Shown one piece after another: positions 40,152 to 47,999 of a stretch of 64,000 nt of DNA. The stretch comes from Planotetraspora phitsanulokensis (GTDB lineage Bacteria > Actinomycetota > Actinomycetes > Streptosporangiales > Streptosporangiaceae). The DNA lies in contig NZ_BOOP01000034.1 of assembly GCF_016863295.1 (NCBI RefSeq), positions 1-64,000 of the forward strand, read 5' to 3'. The notes beneath the pieces are model-generated. The model was given only the letters and a program-made list of their open reading frames with translations. It had not been told where the DNA came from and did no database searches. The position numbers and the translations under genes were made by a program. Every line of letters begins with the position of its first letter. Within the stretch, counting starts at the first letter, position 1.

Positions 40152-40282
40152 TCACGCTTGCTCGACGTCCGAGAAGGGAGTCAGGAGGCCGGTGTCGTGG
40201 AACATGGCCGCCTGGATGAGCCTGGTCGCTTCGGCGACCGCCGCTGTCTCAGGAATCTCAACCCCGTGATGACCTCTGCCAT
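40152..40282 (-). pseudogene. HD-domain protein remnant
   Basis: Begins ATG GCA GAG GTC ATC ACG (MAEVIT), then after a one-base shift reads VEIPETAAVAEATRLIQAAM, FHDTGLLTPFSDVEQA and stops at 40152-40154. This joins the N-terminus of HD-domain hydrolases to the FHD-LGL motif. The intervening 35-40 residues, including the first metal His (YHHSRR-type), are missing. Internally deleted and truncated. Confidence 0.55.
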
Positions 40283-40686
40283 GACCTCTGACTTTCCGGG
40301 GAGTATGTCGGCTGTGGGACCGTGTGTCCGACTTTTATGCTGCCTACTGATCGGCGTGCGGCGCCGCCTTCGTCCTGCCAGGAAGCACCCATATCCGGAC
40401 ATGGCGAAATCGCAGCCGTGTGCTCCACCACGCGCGGCACCACGTCGCGCAGCCGGGTCCAGCGCGTGGCCTGCGACTTCGCGTTGTCCGTCACAGCTGG
40501 TTCCGCGCGATGCCTGGTCCCGTCATCTCCGGTAACGGTGTGCTGGTGGCCGGGTCCGACCTTCAGCGACCGCCGACCGGCCACCGACGCGAGGTCACAG
40601 CCGCGGAGCGGTACTCGGCCGTCGACCGATGGATTCCGGCGCCTCCTCGGATCTCTATCTAAGTAAGGCGATTAGAGGAGGCAGGC
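40283..40686. other. Intergenic region without a supported gene
   Basis: About 400 bp, lower GC than its surroundings. Frames on both strands lack domains. AGAGGAGG just before 40687 is the SDR ribosome site. Confidence 0.4.
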
Positions 40687-41445
40687 ATGCAGGGTTCCAC
40701 ACGGATTGAAGGGTCGGTTGCGCTGGTGACCGGCGCCAACAGGGGCATCGGCCTCGCGATCACGGAGGCGCTGCTGGAGCGCGGCTCGACGAAGGTCTAC
40801 GCCACGGCGCGTGATCCGAAGACGCTCGAGGTGTTGCACGAGCGCTACGGCTCTCGCTTGGTCCCGTTGCGGTTGGACGTCACGGACGCCGAGCAGGTCG
40901 CCGAGGTCGCACGCCAGGCCACGGACGTCGATCTGCTGTTCAACAACGCGGGCGCGTTCGAGCCGACGGATCTGACCGACGAGGCGATCGTCGAGGTGGC
41001 TCGGCGCGAGATGGAGGTCAACTACTTCGGGGCTCTGCGGATGCTGCGGAGCTTTGCGGACACGCTGGCGCGGCGCCGCGGCGTCATCGTCTACGTCGGC
41101 TCGGCGGCCGGACTCACCAATGTGCCGCTCCAACCTACGTACAGCGCCTCGAAGGCCGCGCAGCATTCGCTGACCCAGGCCTCCCGCGCGCTGCTGGCGG
41201 CTCGGGGTGTGACCGTCCATGGCGTCTACCCGGGGCCGGTCGACACCGACATGACCAAGGATCTCCCGCCTCAGTTTGAGAAGACCCCGCCCGAGGACGT
41301 CGCGAAGGAGGTCCTCGACGGCGTCGAGGCGGGCGATGAAGACATCTTCCCGGACCCGTTCGGCGTGGACTTCGGTGAGCGGTTCCACTCCTCGCCGAAG
41401 AGCGTGGAGCGGCAGATGGCGGCGATGGTCGCGGTCCCGGCGTAG
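40687..41445 (+). CDS. SDR family NAD(P)-dependent oxidoreductase
   Basis: 252 aa. Motifs TGANRGIG (cofactor), NNAG, catalytic Ser (YVGSAAGL), YSASK (Tyr/Lys) and PGPVDTDM. AGAGGAGG precedes the ATG. It ends 116 bp before the VOC gene. Same subfamily as the SDR at 1508, but without a MerR neighbour. Substrate unknown; likely carbonyl reduction. Confidence 0.92.
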   Translation: MQGSTRIEGSVALVTGANRGIGLAITEALLERGSTKVYATARDPKTLEVLHERYGSRLVPLRLDVTDAEQVAEVARQATDVDLLFNNAGAFEPTDLTDEAIVEVARREMEVNYFGALRMLRSFADTLARRRGVIVYVGSAAGLTNVPLQPTYSASKAAQHSLTQASRALLAARGVTVHGVYPGPVDTDMTKDLPPQFEKTPPEDVAKEVLDGVEAGDEDIFPDPFGVDFGERFHSSPKSVERQMAAMVAVPA

Positions 41446-41561
41446 GGGTGATTCACGGGTCCGCCTGCGGCGGCCTTGTTCGGGTGTGGCTCCCGTAATG
41501 CGTCTGCCACTTCGAACCGGGCCCGCCGCGGGCGGGCTAATCCATGTAAAGGAGCTGGAAG

Positions 41562-41945
41562 ATGCAACGAGTCATGGGCCTCCCCGTCGTGCACCTGGAG
41601 CTGCACACCAACGATCTCTGTGGAGCGAGCGCGTTTTACGGCCGGCTTTTGCGCTGGCGCACGGAGCGGATCGAGGTTCGCCGGGGTTCCTACCACGCGC
41701 TCGCGTTCGGCGGTCCACTCGACGGCGGGATCGTTGAGTGTGGCGCGACGCGCGCGACGTGGCTTCCGTACGTGGAGGTCGAGGAGATCGAGGCGATCAC
41801 CGAGCGCGGGCGCCGGCTCGGCGCGTCGGTGCTGCTCGAGCCGCGGGAGGGACCGGCGGGGTGGCGTAGCGTGCTGGCCACGAGCGAGGGCGGCGAGATC
41901 GCGCTCTGGCAGCCCAAGCAGCGTCTCGAGAGGGGGAGGGGATGA
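41562..41945 (+). CDS. VOC (glyoxalase-like) family protein
   Basis: 127 aa: GLPVVHLELHTNDLCGASAF, YGRLLRWRTERIEV, then PYVEVEEIEAITERGRRLGA and LATSEGGEIALWQPK. One VOC module pair with a potential metal His (HLELHTN) and Glu (GGEIALW). Translationally coupled to the sigma factor gene (ATGA overlap at 41942-41945). VOC genes next to ECF sigma factors with SnoaL tails are a recurrent arrangement, so it may take part in sensing or in the response. AAAGGAGC upstream of the start. Confidence 0.9.
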   Translation: MQRVMGLPVVHLELHTNDLCGASAFYGRLLRWRTERIEVRRGSYHALAFGGPLDGGIVECGATRATWLPYVEVEEIEAITERGRRLGASVLLEPREGPAGWRSVLATSEGGEIALWQPKQRLERGRG

Positions 41946-42973
41946 CCGAGTCAAAGCTGCTCGAGGCCGCCGTCGCGGGGGACGACAGGGCCTACGCCGA
42001 GCTGGTCGAACCGCAGCGCGGCGCGCTGCACGCCCACTGTTACCGAATGCTCGGCTCGGTCCACGACGCCGAGGACGCCGTGCAGGAGACGCTGCTGCGG
42101 GCATGGCGGAGCCTGTCGTCGTTCCAGAGCCGAAGCTCGTTGCGTTCGTGGCTGTACACGATTGCGACCAACGTCTGTCTCCGGGCGATCGAGCGCCGAC
42201 CGGGGCGCGTGCTGCCGATCGATTACGGTCCGCCGGCGGATCCGCACCGGCCGCTCGGCGAGCCGCTGGTCGAATCGACCTGGATCGAGCCGTACCCCGA
42301 CGAGCGGCTCGATCTCGACGACGGCCTCGCCGGCCCGGAGGCCCGCTACGAGCAGCGCGAGAGCGTCGAACTCGCGTTCATCGCGGCGCTCCAACATCTG
42401 CCGGCCCGCCAGCGGGCGGTGCTGATCCTCCGCGACGTGCTCGGCTTCTCCGGCGCCGAGGTCGCCGCGGCGCTCCAGACGACTCCGGCGTCGGTGTACA
42501 GCGCGCTGCAGCGCGCCCACGAAACCGTCGATCACCACCTCCCCGAGCTCAGTCAGCAAGCGACACTCAACTCGCTTGGCAACGCGCGGCTGCGAGAGAT
42601 CGTCGACCGCTACGTTCAGGCTTGGGAACGGCACGACGTCGGCGCGATCGTGGCCATGCTGACCGAGAGTGTGACGATCGCGATGCCTCCGACCGCGACG
42701 TGGTACCGCGGGCGCGAGACGGTCGCGGCATTCCTGGGCGCAAGGCCGCTGGACGGCAGCCTGAGGTGGCGGCTCACCCCTACCCGTGCGAGCTGCCAGC
42801 TTGCCGCCCGGGCCGACCTCTGGGACCCGGCAACCGGCAGCTTCCGGCCGCACCACATTGCGGTGCTCACGCTGCGCGGCGGGCTGATCGACGAGATCAA
42901 CACCTTCCACGAGCCATGGGCGCTGACGTCGCACGCTCCGGAGGGTGACGGCTGCCGGCGCGGCCGATCCTGA
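41942..42973 (+). CDS. ECF sigma factor with C-terminal SnoaL-like domain (SigG/TIGR02960-like)
   Basis: 343 aa. Sigma region 2 (ALHAHCYRMLGSVHDAEDAV, QETLLRAWRSLSSFQSRSSL, RSWLYTIATNVCLRAIERRP), region 4 (LPARQRAVLILRDVLGFSGA, EVAAALQTTPASVYSALQRA), then a SnoaL/NTF2-like domain (residues 220-330, RYVQAWERHDVGAIVAMLTE). In this group the C-terminal domain replaces a separate anti-sigma factor. Overlaps the VOC gene by 4 bp. Mycobacterial SigG is the closest named relative I can suggest. Targets unknown. Confidence 0.9.
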   Translation: MTESKLLEAAVAGDDRAYAELVEPQRGALHAHCYRMLGSVHDAEDAVQETLLRAWRSLSSFQSRSSLRSWLYTIATNVCLRAIERRPGRVLPIDYGPPADPHRPLGEPLVESTWIEPYPDERLDLDDGLAGPEARYEQRESVELAFIAALQHLPARQRAVLILRDVLGFSGAEVAAALQTTPASVYSALQRAHETVDHHLPELSQQATLNSLGNARLREIVDRYVQAWERHDVGAIVAMLTESVTIAMPPTATWYRGRETVAAFLGARPLDGSLRWRLTPTRASCQLAARADLWDPATGSFRPHHIAVLTLRGGLIDEINTFHEPWALTSHAPEGDGCRRGRS

Positions 42974-42981
42974 CCACCTAC

Positions 42982-43083
42982 GTGCGGGCCGCGAACAGCT
43001 CGTATCCGTGCCCTTGCTGCGGGTTCCTCACGCTTGAGGAGCGTGCTCGACCGCCCCGGCGAGGGCCGGGCACGAGTCCTTGA
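42982..43083 (+). pseudogene. CPCC-type cysteine-rich protein fragment
   Basis: GTG 42982 opens MRAANSSYPCPCCGFLTLEE and ends after 33 residues at TGA 43081-43083. YPCPCCG.LTL is the N-terminal zinc-ribbon-like motif of CPCC proteins (PF14206), but the second half (ICPVCFWEDD) is missing. A remnant, or at best a tiny metal-binding peptide. Confidence 0.4.
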
Positions 43084-43413
43084 GGTGGAGTTACGTCTTT
43101 GCTTACCCGATCCTCCCGCGCTTCCTGATGTGCATCGGTAGCATTCCGTGATGTGATGATTACCGATAGTGCTGCGGTGCGACTGCGGCGCATGGAGTGA
43201 GCTGACGATCTCGCGGCTCGGTTGACTCCGCCCGGCGACATCCGCCGCTGGAGACGCCCTCGCTGAATTGGTGCGAGGGTGAGGCGATCGTGCAGGTGTT
43301 GAACACATGGCCCCGCACTCACCCTCTTCCACCGTCTGCGGAGTCAGGCGCTCCGGAACGTCGTACCGCGTCCTTACAAGGCATTGGTCACGGGAGTTGA
43401 GGGGGACTGAACC
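43084..43413. other. Intergenic region without a supported gene
   Basis: No credible frame. TTGATGG-like promoter elements are not clear. The DUF347 ribosome site (GAGGGGG, about 43399-43405) lies at the end. Confidence 0.4.
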
Positions 43414-44289
43414 GTGCGAAACGACGACCAGGCGCGCGGCATGGACACGCACTGGATACAGCGTCCCGGCACATACGTGCTGAAGAAACTGCCCGAGGTC
43501 ACGCTGGCCTTCTGGATCATGAAGGTCGCCGCCACCACGCTCGGTGAGACCGCCGGCGACCTGTTCGCCCAGACGCTGAAGATCGGCTACTTCCTCACCA
43601 CGGTCGCGCTGTTCCTGGTCTTCCTTGTCGCACTGGTGATCCAGCTTGCCTCCAAGCGGTACAACCCGTTCTTCTACTGGACGGTCATCCTGGCCACCAG
43701 CATGGCCGGCACTACGATGTCGGACTTCATGAACCGCGACGCCAGCGCCGAATACCTGCCCAAAGGGGAGACTTCGCTGGGTTGGGGGCCACAGGGCCTC
43801 GGCATGGGCTACCCCGTCGGCGCCGCGATCCTGATCTCGATCCTCATCGCCATCTTCGTCGTCTGGAAGTTCACTGGACTGACCTTCGCGATCCGCGACA
43901 TCGACACCTTCCGCGGCGAAGCCCTCTTCTGGTCGGCGATCCTCGTCTCCAACACGCTCGGCACCTCCCTGGGCGACTTCCTCTCCGATAGCTCAGGCCT
44001 CGGCTACGGCGGAGGCGTGGTACTGATCACCGCCCTGCTCGCGCTGCTCCTCGCCCTGAAGTACGTCCCTGCCGTGCCCAACGTGCTGCTGTTCTGGCTC
44101 GCCTTCGTCCTGACCCGGCCCTTCGGCGCCACCGCAGGTGACCTCCTCACCAAGCCGACGACCAAGGGCGGTCTCGACCTCGGAACCGCCGGGTCCTCCG
44201 CCGTCCTCCTCGCCATCATGTTCGGCCTCATGGGATGGGCCCATCTCCAGGCACGCCGCGACAACCTCGCCATGGCGAGCGTCTCCTGA
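43414..44289 (+). CDS. DUF347/COG4705 polytopic membrane protein
   Basis: 291 aa, about eight helices. Four internal repeats, each with a T-L-G/G-D core: KVAATTLGETAGDLF, TSMAGTTMSDFMNR, SNTLGTSLGDFLSD and TRPFGATAGDLLTK. PEVTLAFWIMK at the start and TTKGGLDLG at the end are family hallmarks. Function not established; reports link the family to metal stress in other bacteria. GTG start with GAGGGGG upstream. The dipeptidase gene follows after 59 bp on the same strand and may be co-transcribed, though it appears functionally separate. Confidence 0.88.
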   Translation: MRNDDQARGMDTHWIQRPGTYVLKKLPEVTLAFWIMKVAATTLGETAGDLFAQTLKIGYFLTTVALFLVFLVALVIQLASKRYNPFFYWTVILATSMAGTTMSDFMNRDASAEYLPKGETSLGWGPQGLGMGYPVGAAILISILIAIFVVWKFTGLTFAIRDIDTFRGEALFWSAILVSNTLGTSLGDFLSDSSGLGYGGGVVLITALLALLLALKYVPAVPNVLLFWLAFVLTRPFGATAGDLLTKPTTKGGLDLGTAGSSAVLLAIMFGLMGWAHLQARRDNLAMASVS

Positions 44290-44348
44290 CCTCTGTGCCG
44301 CACGCCGGCGACTCCCGTGATCATGGTGAAATCCACCAGGATGTGTGC

Positions 44349-45308
44349 ATGAATTCCGCCCGTGCCTTCTGGGAGCAGCACGCCTGCCTGCCCCTCACGC
44401 TCGACGCCGACGTGACCGACCTGCTGCGCTACCGCCGTACCGGCGGGGCCTACGTGTGCGTCAACGTCGGCTACGCGCCGCATTCCCGTGCGGACGCGCT
44501 CTCCTTCATCGGCCACTTCACCCGCGCGATCGAGGCGCACCCCGACCTGACGCTCGCGACGGGCGTCGCCGACGTGGACGCGGCGGTGTCGGACGACCGG
44601 ATCGTCGTCGCGTTCGACCTGGAGGACTCCGCCCCGCTGGAGGGGGACCTCGACATGGTGCGCGTCTTCTCCGACCTGGGCGTGAAGTCGCTGCTGCCGA
44701 GTTACAACAACGGCAACGCCGCCGGCGGCGGCTGCCTGGACGCCGTCGACGCCGGCCTGACGGCCTACGGCCGCGACCTGGTCCGGCGGATGAACGAGGT
44801 CGGCATGCTGGTCGACGGGTCGCACTGCGGCACCCGTACGGGGCTGGACCTGTCGGCCGCCACCGAGCAGCCGATGATCTACTCGCATTCGGCGATGCGC
44901 GGCCTGTGGGAGCACGCCCGCAACATCACCGACGAGCAGGCCCGTGAGTGCGCCGCGACCGGCGGCGTCATCGGCATCCCCGGTGTCGGCATCTTCCTGG
45001 GGCCCAACACCGCGACCCTGGACGCGTTCATCGCGCACATCGACTACGCCGTCGAGCTGGTGGGCCCCGAGCACGTCGGCATCGGCAGCGACTACTCCTT
45101 CGACGCCGAGGACCTGGCGGAGGAGCTGGCGGCCAACCCCGACCTGTTCCCCGAGGAGTACACGCGCTGGGGCGTCGTCGAGTTCGTCGAGCCGGAGACG
45201 ACGCTGCTGGTCGAGCGCGAGCTGGTGGGGCGCGGCTACCCGGAGGAGGCGGTCCGCGGCATCCTCGGCGGCAACTTCCGGCGGGTGGCGGCCCAAGTCT
45301 GGAAGTGA
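44349..45308 (+). CDS. M19 family membrane-dipeptidase-like metallopeptidase
   Basis: 319 aa TIM-barrel dinuclear zinc dipeptidase. Expected ligands: His in WEQHACLPL, bridging Glu in AFDLEDSAPLEGDLDMV, His in LVDGSHCGTRTGLDLS and His in MIYSHSAMRGL; Asp in GIGSDYSFD. The N-terminal site is H-A-C rather than the canonical H-x-D, a variant seen in one branch. No signal peptide, so cytosolic despite the family name. Family members cleave dipeptides with D-residues at the C-terminus. It heads the peptide-import/D-amino-acid cluster and is separated from the binding-protein gene by a hairpin. Confidence 0.87.
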   Translation: MNSARAFWEQHACLPLTLDADVTDLLRYRRTGGAYVCVNVGYAPHSRADALSFIGHFTRAIEAHPDLTLATGVADVDAAVSDDRIVVAFDLEDSAPLEGDLDMVRVFSDLGVKSLLPSYNNGNAAGGGCLDAVDAGLTAYGRDLVRRMNEVGMLVDGSHCGTRTGLDLSAATEQPMIYSHSAMRGLWEHARNITDEQARECAATGGVIGIPGVGIFLGPNTATLDAFIAHIDYAVELVGPEHVGIGSDYSFDAEDLAEELAANPDLFPEEYTRWGVVEFVEPETTLLVERELVGRGYPEEAVRGILGGNFRRVAAQVWK

Positions 45309-45315
45309 CCCTTGT

Positions 45316-45355
45316 CCGATCGCACAACCCCGACCGCCTGCGGTTGTGGGATCGG
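45316..45355 (+). terminator. Intercistronic hairpin between dipeptidase and binding-protein genes
   Basis: CCGATC-G-CACAACC / GGTTGTG-G-GATCGG, a 13 bp interrupted stem with a 12 nt loop, 8 bp after the dipeptidase stop. Could partly terminate, or stabilise the downstream mRNA. Confidence 0.6.
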
Positions 45356-45437
45356 CTGAGTACGGGCTCCCTGGTGGCGATCTAGCCTCTGCGCATGACG
45401 TCGCGCTGTTGAGCGGCCGTACCAGAAAAGGAACCGC

Positions 45438-47033
45438 ATGAGTCCCTTCCGCACGAGGGCCCTCACGGCCCTCGCCCTGACCGGTTCGGTCGGCTTGACC
45501 GCCTGCGGCGGCGCGAGCTCTCCCTCCCCGAGCGCGGGCACGGCCGCCGCCTACGCCGGCGGCAAGACCTTCACCCTGGACCTGGCGACCGATCCTGGCG
45601 CCCTCGACCCGCAGGGGTCGGTGGTCAGCGCCCTGTTCGGCATGACCAAGTACGCCTACGACAACCTGGTCGCCGTCGCCAAGGACGGCACGATCAAGCC
45701 GCACCTGGCCACCGCGTGGACCGTCGACGGCGCCACCCTCACCTTCGACATCAAGCCGGGCGTCACCTGCGCCGACGGCGCCCCGTTCACGGCGCAGACC
45801 GTGGTCGACAACATCACCTATGTGGAGAACCCGGATAACAAGAGCCCGTTTCTCGGCGCCTTCATTCCGGCCGGCGCCACGGCCTCCGCCTCCGGCTCGA
45901 AGGTCACCGTGAAGCTGGCGGCGCCCGCGCCGTTCGCGCTGAACGCGTTCGCGAACCTGCCGATGGTGTGCGACGCCGGCATGAAGGATCGGTCGAGCCT
46001 GAAGGCCGCCACGAACGGCACCGGCCCGTACGTGCTGAAGGAAGCGGTCCCCTCCGACCACTACATGTACGAGCTGCGTCAGGGCTACACCTGGGGCCCC
46101 GGCGGCGCCACCACGGCCGAGAAGGGCATGCCGGCCAAGGTCATCGTCAAGATCGTCCCGAACGAGACCACCTCCGCCAACGAGCTGCTCGCGGGCACGG
46201 TCAACGCGACCCTGATCAACGGCCCCGACGCCGACCGCCTGTCGGCCGCGGGTCTGAAGTCCGTCGGCACGCAGGCGCTGATCGGTGAGCAGTGGTACAA
46301 CCACGCCGAGGGTCACCCCACCTCGGACCCGGCTGTGCGCATGGCGCTGACCCAGGCGCTCGACCTCAAGCAGCTCCAGACCGCCCTCACCTCCGGCAGG
46401 GGCGCATCCGCGACCCAGCTGGCCGCCCTCCAGCCCACCGGCTGCAGCGGCGACGCCGTCACCGGTCACCTGCCGGCCTTCGACGCCGCCGCGGCCGGGG
46501 CCGCCCTCGACGCCGCCGGCTGGACCAAGGGCGCCGACGGCGTCCGCGTCAAGGATGGCAAGCCGCTCACGGTCTCCTTCGTCTACGACGCCGGGCTCGG
46601 CACCGGCGGCAGCGCAGCCGCCGAACTGGCCGCCGCGGCCTGGAAGGCGATCGGCGTCGAGGTCAAGACCACTCAGCAGAACACGACGCAGATCTCGGCC
46701 GCCCTCTTCGGCACCGGTGACTGGGACATCGCCTGGGAGGCCCTGAACCTCAGCACTCCCGACCAGGTCATGCCGTTCGTCTCCGGCCCCGCCGCGCCGG
46801 AGGGCACGAACTTCGCCGCCATCGACAACGCCGACTACCTGTCCCTGGCCACCAAGGCGAAGTCCGCCACCGGCAACGCCGGCTGCGCGGACTGGTTCGC
46901 CGCCGAGCAGGCGCTGTACCAGGCCGCGGACGTGGTGCCGTTCGCCAACAACGTCATCCCCACCTTCCTCAAGGGTGCGGAGCTGGACATCGTCGGCAGC
47001 ATCATCCCCACCAGCGTCCGGATGCTCGGCTGA
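45438..47033 (+). CDS. ABC transporter substrate-binding lipoprotein, family 5 (peptide type)
   Basis: 531 aa. Lipoprotein signal with lipobox LTAC (Cys about residue 23), then an SBP_bac_5 domain: FTLDLATDPGALDPQGSVVS, AYDNLVAVAKDGTIKPHLAT, AWTVDGATLTFDIKPGVTCA. Captures oligopeptides outside the membrane for the permeases encoded next. AAGGAA precedes the ATG. First gene of a tightly packed set (next ATG 3 bp after the stop). Ligand specificity cannot be read from sequence; context suggests small peptides or N-acyl amino acids. Confidence 0.92.
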   Translation: MSPFRTRALTALALTGSVGLTACGGASSPSPSAGTAAAYAGGKTFTLDLATDPGALDPQGSVVSALFGMTKYAYDNLVAVAKDGTIKPHLATAWTVDGATLTFDIKPGVTCADGAPFTAQTVVDNITYVENPDNKSPFLGAFIPAGATASASGSKVTVKLAAPAPFALNAFANLPMVCDAGMKDRSSLKAATNGTGPYVLKEAVPSDHYMYELRQGYTWGPGGATTAEKGMPAKVIVKIVPNETTSANELLAGTVNATLINGPDADRLSAAGLKSVGTQALIGEQWYNHAEGHPTSDPAVRMALTQALDLKQLQTALTSGRGASATQLAALQPTGCSGDAVTGHLPAFDAAAAGAALDAAGWTKGADGVRVKDGKPLTVSFVYDAGLGTGGSAAAELAAAAWKAIGVEVKTTQQNTTQISAALFGTGDWDIAWEALNLSTPDQVMPFVSGPAAPEGTNFAAIDNADYLSLATKAKSATGNAGCADWFAAEQALYQAADVVPFANNVIPTFLKGAELDIVGSIIPTSVRMLG

Positions 47034-47035
47034 CG

Positions 47036-47998
47036 ATGAAGATCCCGACCAGCGGCCGATGGCCGCGCTTCGCGCTGCGGCGCGCGGCGCGGCTGCTGGT
47101 GTCGCTCTGGGTGCTGGTGACCGCCGCGTTCCTGATGATCCACCTGGTCCCGGGCGATCCCGTACGCGCGGCGCTCGGCCCGACTGCCCCGGCAGACCTC
47201 GTGCTGGCCCGCAAACAGGAGCTCGGCCTGCTGGAACCCCTCTGGCGGCAGTACGTCACCTTCCTGCGCCACCTGCTGAGCGGCGAGCTGGGAGTGTCGA
47301 TCTCCAGCCGGCTCCCGGTGGGCGAGACGATCGCCCAGCGGCTGCCCGCCTCGGCCCAGCTCGCCGCGGCCGCGTTCCTGCTCGCGGTGGCCGTCGCGGT
47401 CCCCGTGGGCGTGGTGATGGCGACGCTCACCCGCCGCGGCCGCGGCAGACGCACGGAGCTGGCGTTCACCAGCACGAACGTCGTCATCGGCGCGATCCCC
47501 GACTTTCTGCTCGGCGTCGGCCTGGTCTACCTGCTGGCGGTGCAGACGCACCTTTTCCCGGTGGCCGGTCGCGACGGCCTCGATTCCTACGTGCTGCCGG
47601 TGCTCGCCCTGGCGATCGGCCCGGCGGCGGTGCTGTCGCGCATCGTCCGGGTGGAGATGCTCGCGGTGCTGGAGACCGACTACGTCCGTACGGCGCGGGC
47701 CAAGCGGCTCACGTCGCTGCGGGTGCACCTCGTGCACGCCCTGCCGAACGCGGTGACGGCGACCCTGACGCTCGGCGGGCTGCTGCTGAGTTCGCTGGTG
47801 GCCGGGACGGTACTGGTGGAGAACGTCTTCGCCTGGCCGGGGCTCGGCTCCTCGATCGTCTCCTCGATCGTCGCCAAGGACTACCCGATGGTCCAGGGCA
47901 CCGTCCTGGTGTACGGCGCCGGGGTCCTGCTGGTCAACACCCTCGTCGACGTGGTGCTCGCGCTGCTCGACCCCCGTTCGGCGATCGGAGAGAGCTGA
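47036..47998 (+). CDS. Oligopeptide ABC transporter permease, DppB type
   Basis: 320 aa with six helices. Start RRAARLLVSLWVLVTAAFLM, then the family segment HLVPGDPVRAALGP and the cytoplasmic coupling (EAA) loop DYVRTARAKRLTSLRVHLVH, ALPNAV. Forms the channel with the DppC half encoded next. 2 bp spacing to its neighbours. Confidence 0.93.
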   Translation: MKIPTSGRWPRFALRRAARLLVSLWVLVTAAFLMIHLVPGDPVRAALGPTAPADLVLARKQELGLLEPLWRQYVTFLRHLLSGELGVSISSRLPVGETIAQRLPASAQLAAAAFLLAVAVAVPVGVVMATLTRRGRGRRTELAFTSTNVVIGAIPDFLLGVGLVYLLAVQTHLFPVAGRDGLDSYVLPVLALAIGPAAVLSRIVRVEMLAVLETDYVRTARAKRLTSLRVHLVHALPNAVTATLTLGGLLLSSLVAGTVLVENVFAWPGLGSSIVSSIVAKDYPMVQGTVLVYGAGVLLVNTLVDVVLALLDPRSAIGES

Positions 47999-47999
47999 C

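Noticed and set aside
44349-44420. M19 dipeptidase suspected inactive because the N-terminal H-x-D is not obvious
   Set aside because: A His is present in EQHACLPL, a variant motif of one M19 branch, and the other metal ligands are in place.
44004-46469. 821-codon minus-strand frame across DUF347, dipeptidase and binding-protein genes
   Set aside because: Spans three clear plus-strand genes and shows only shadow composition.
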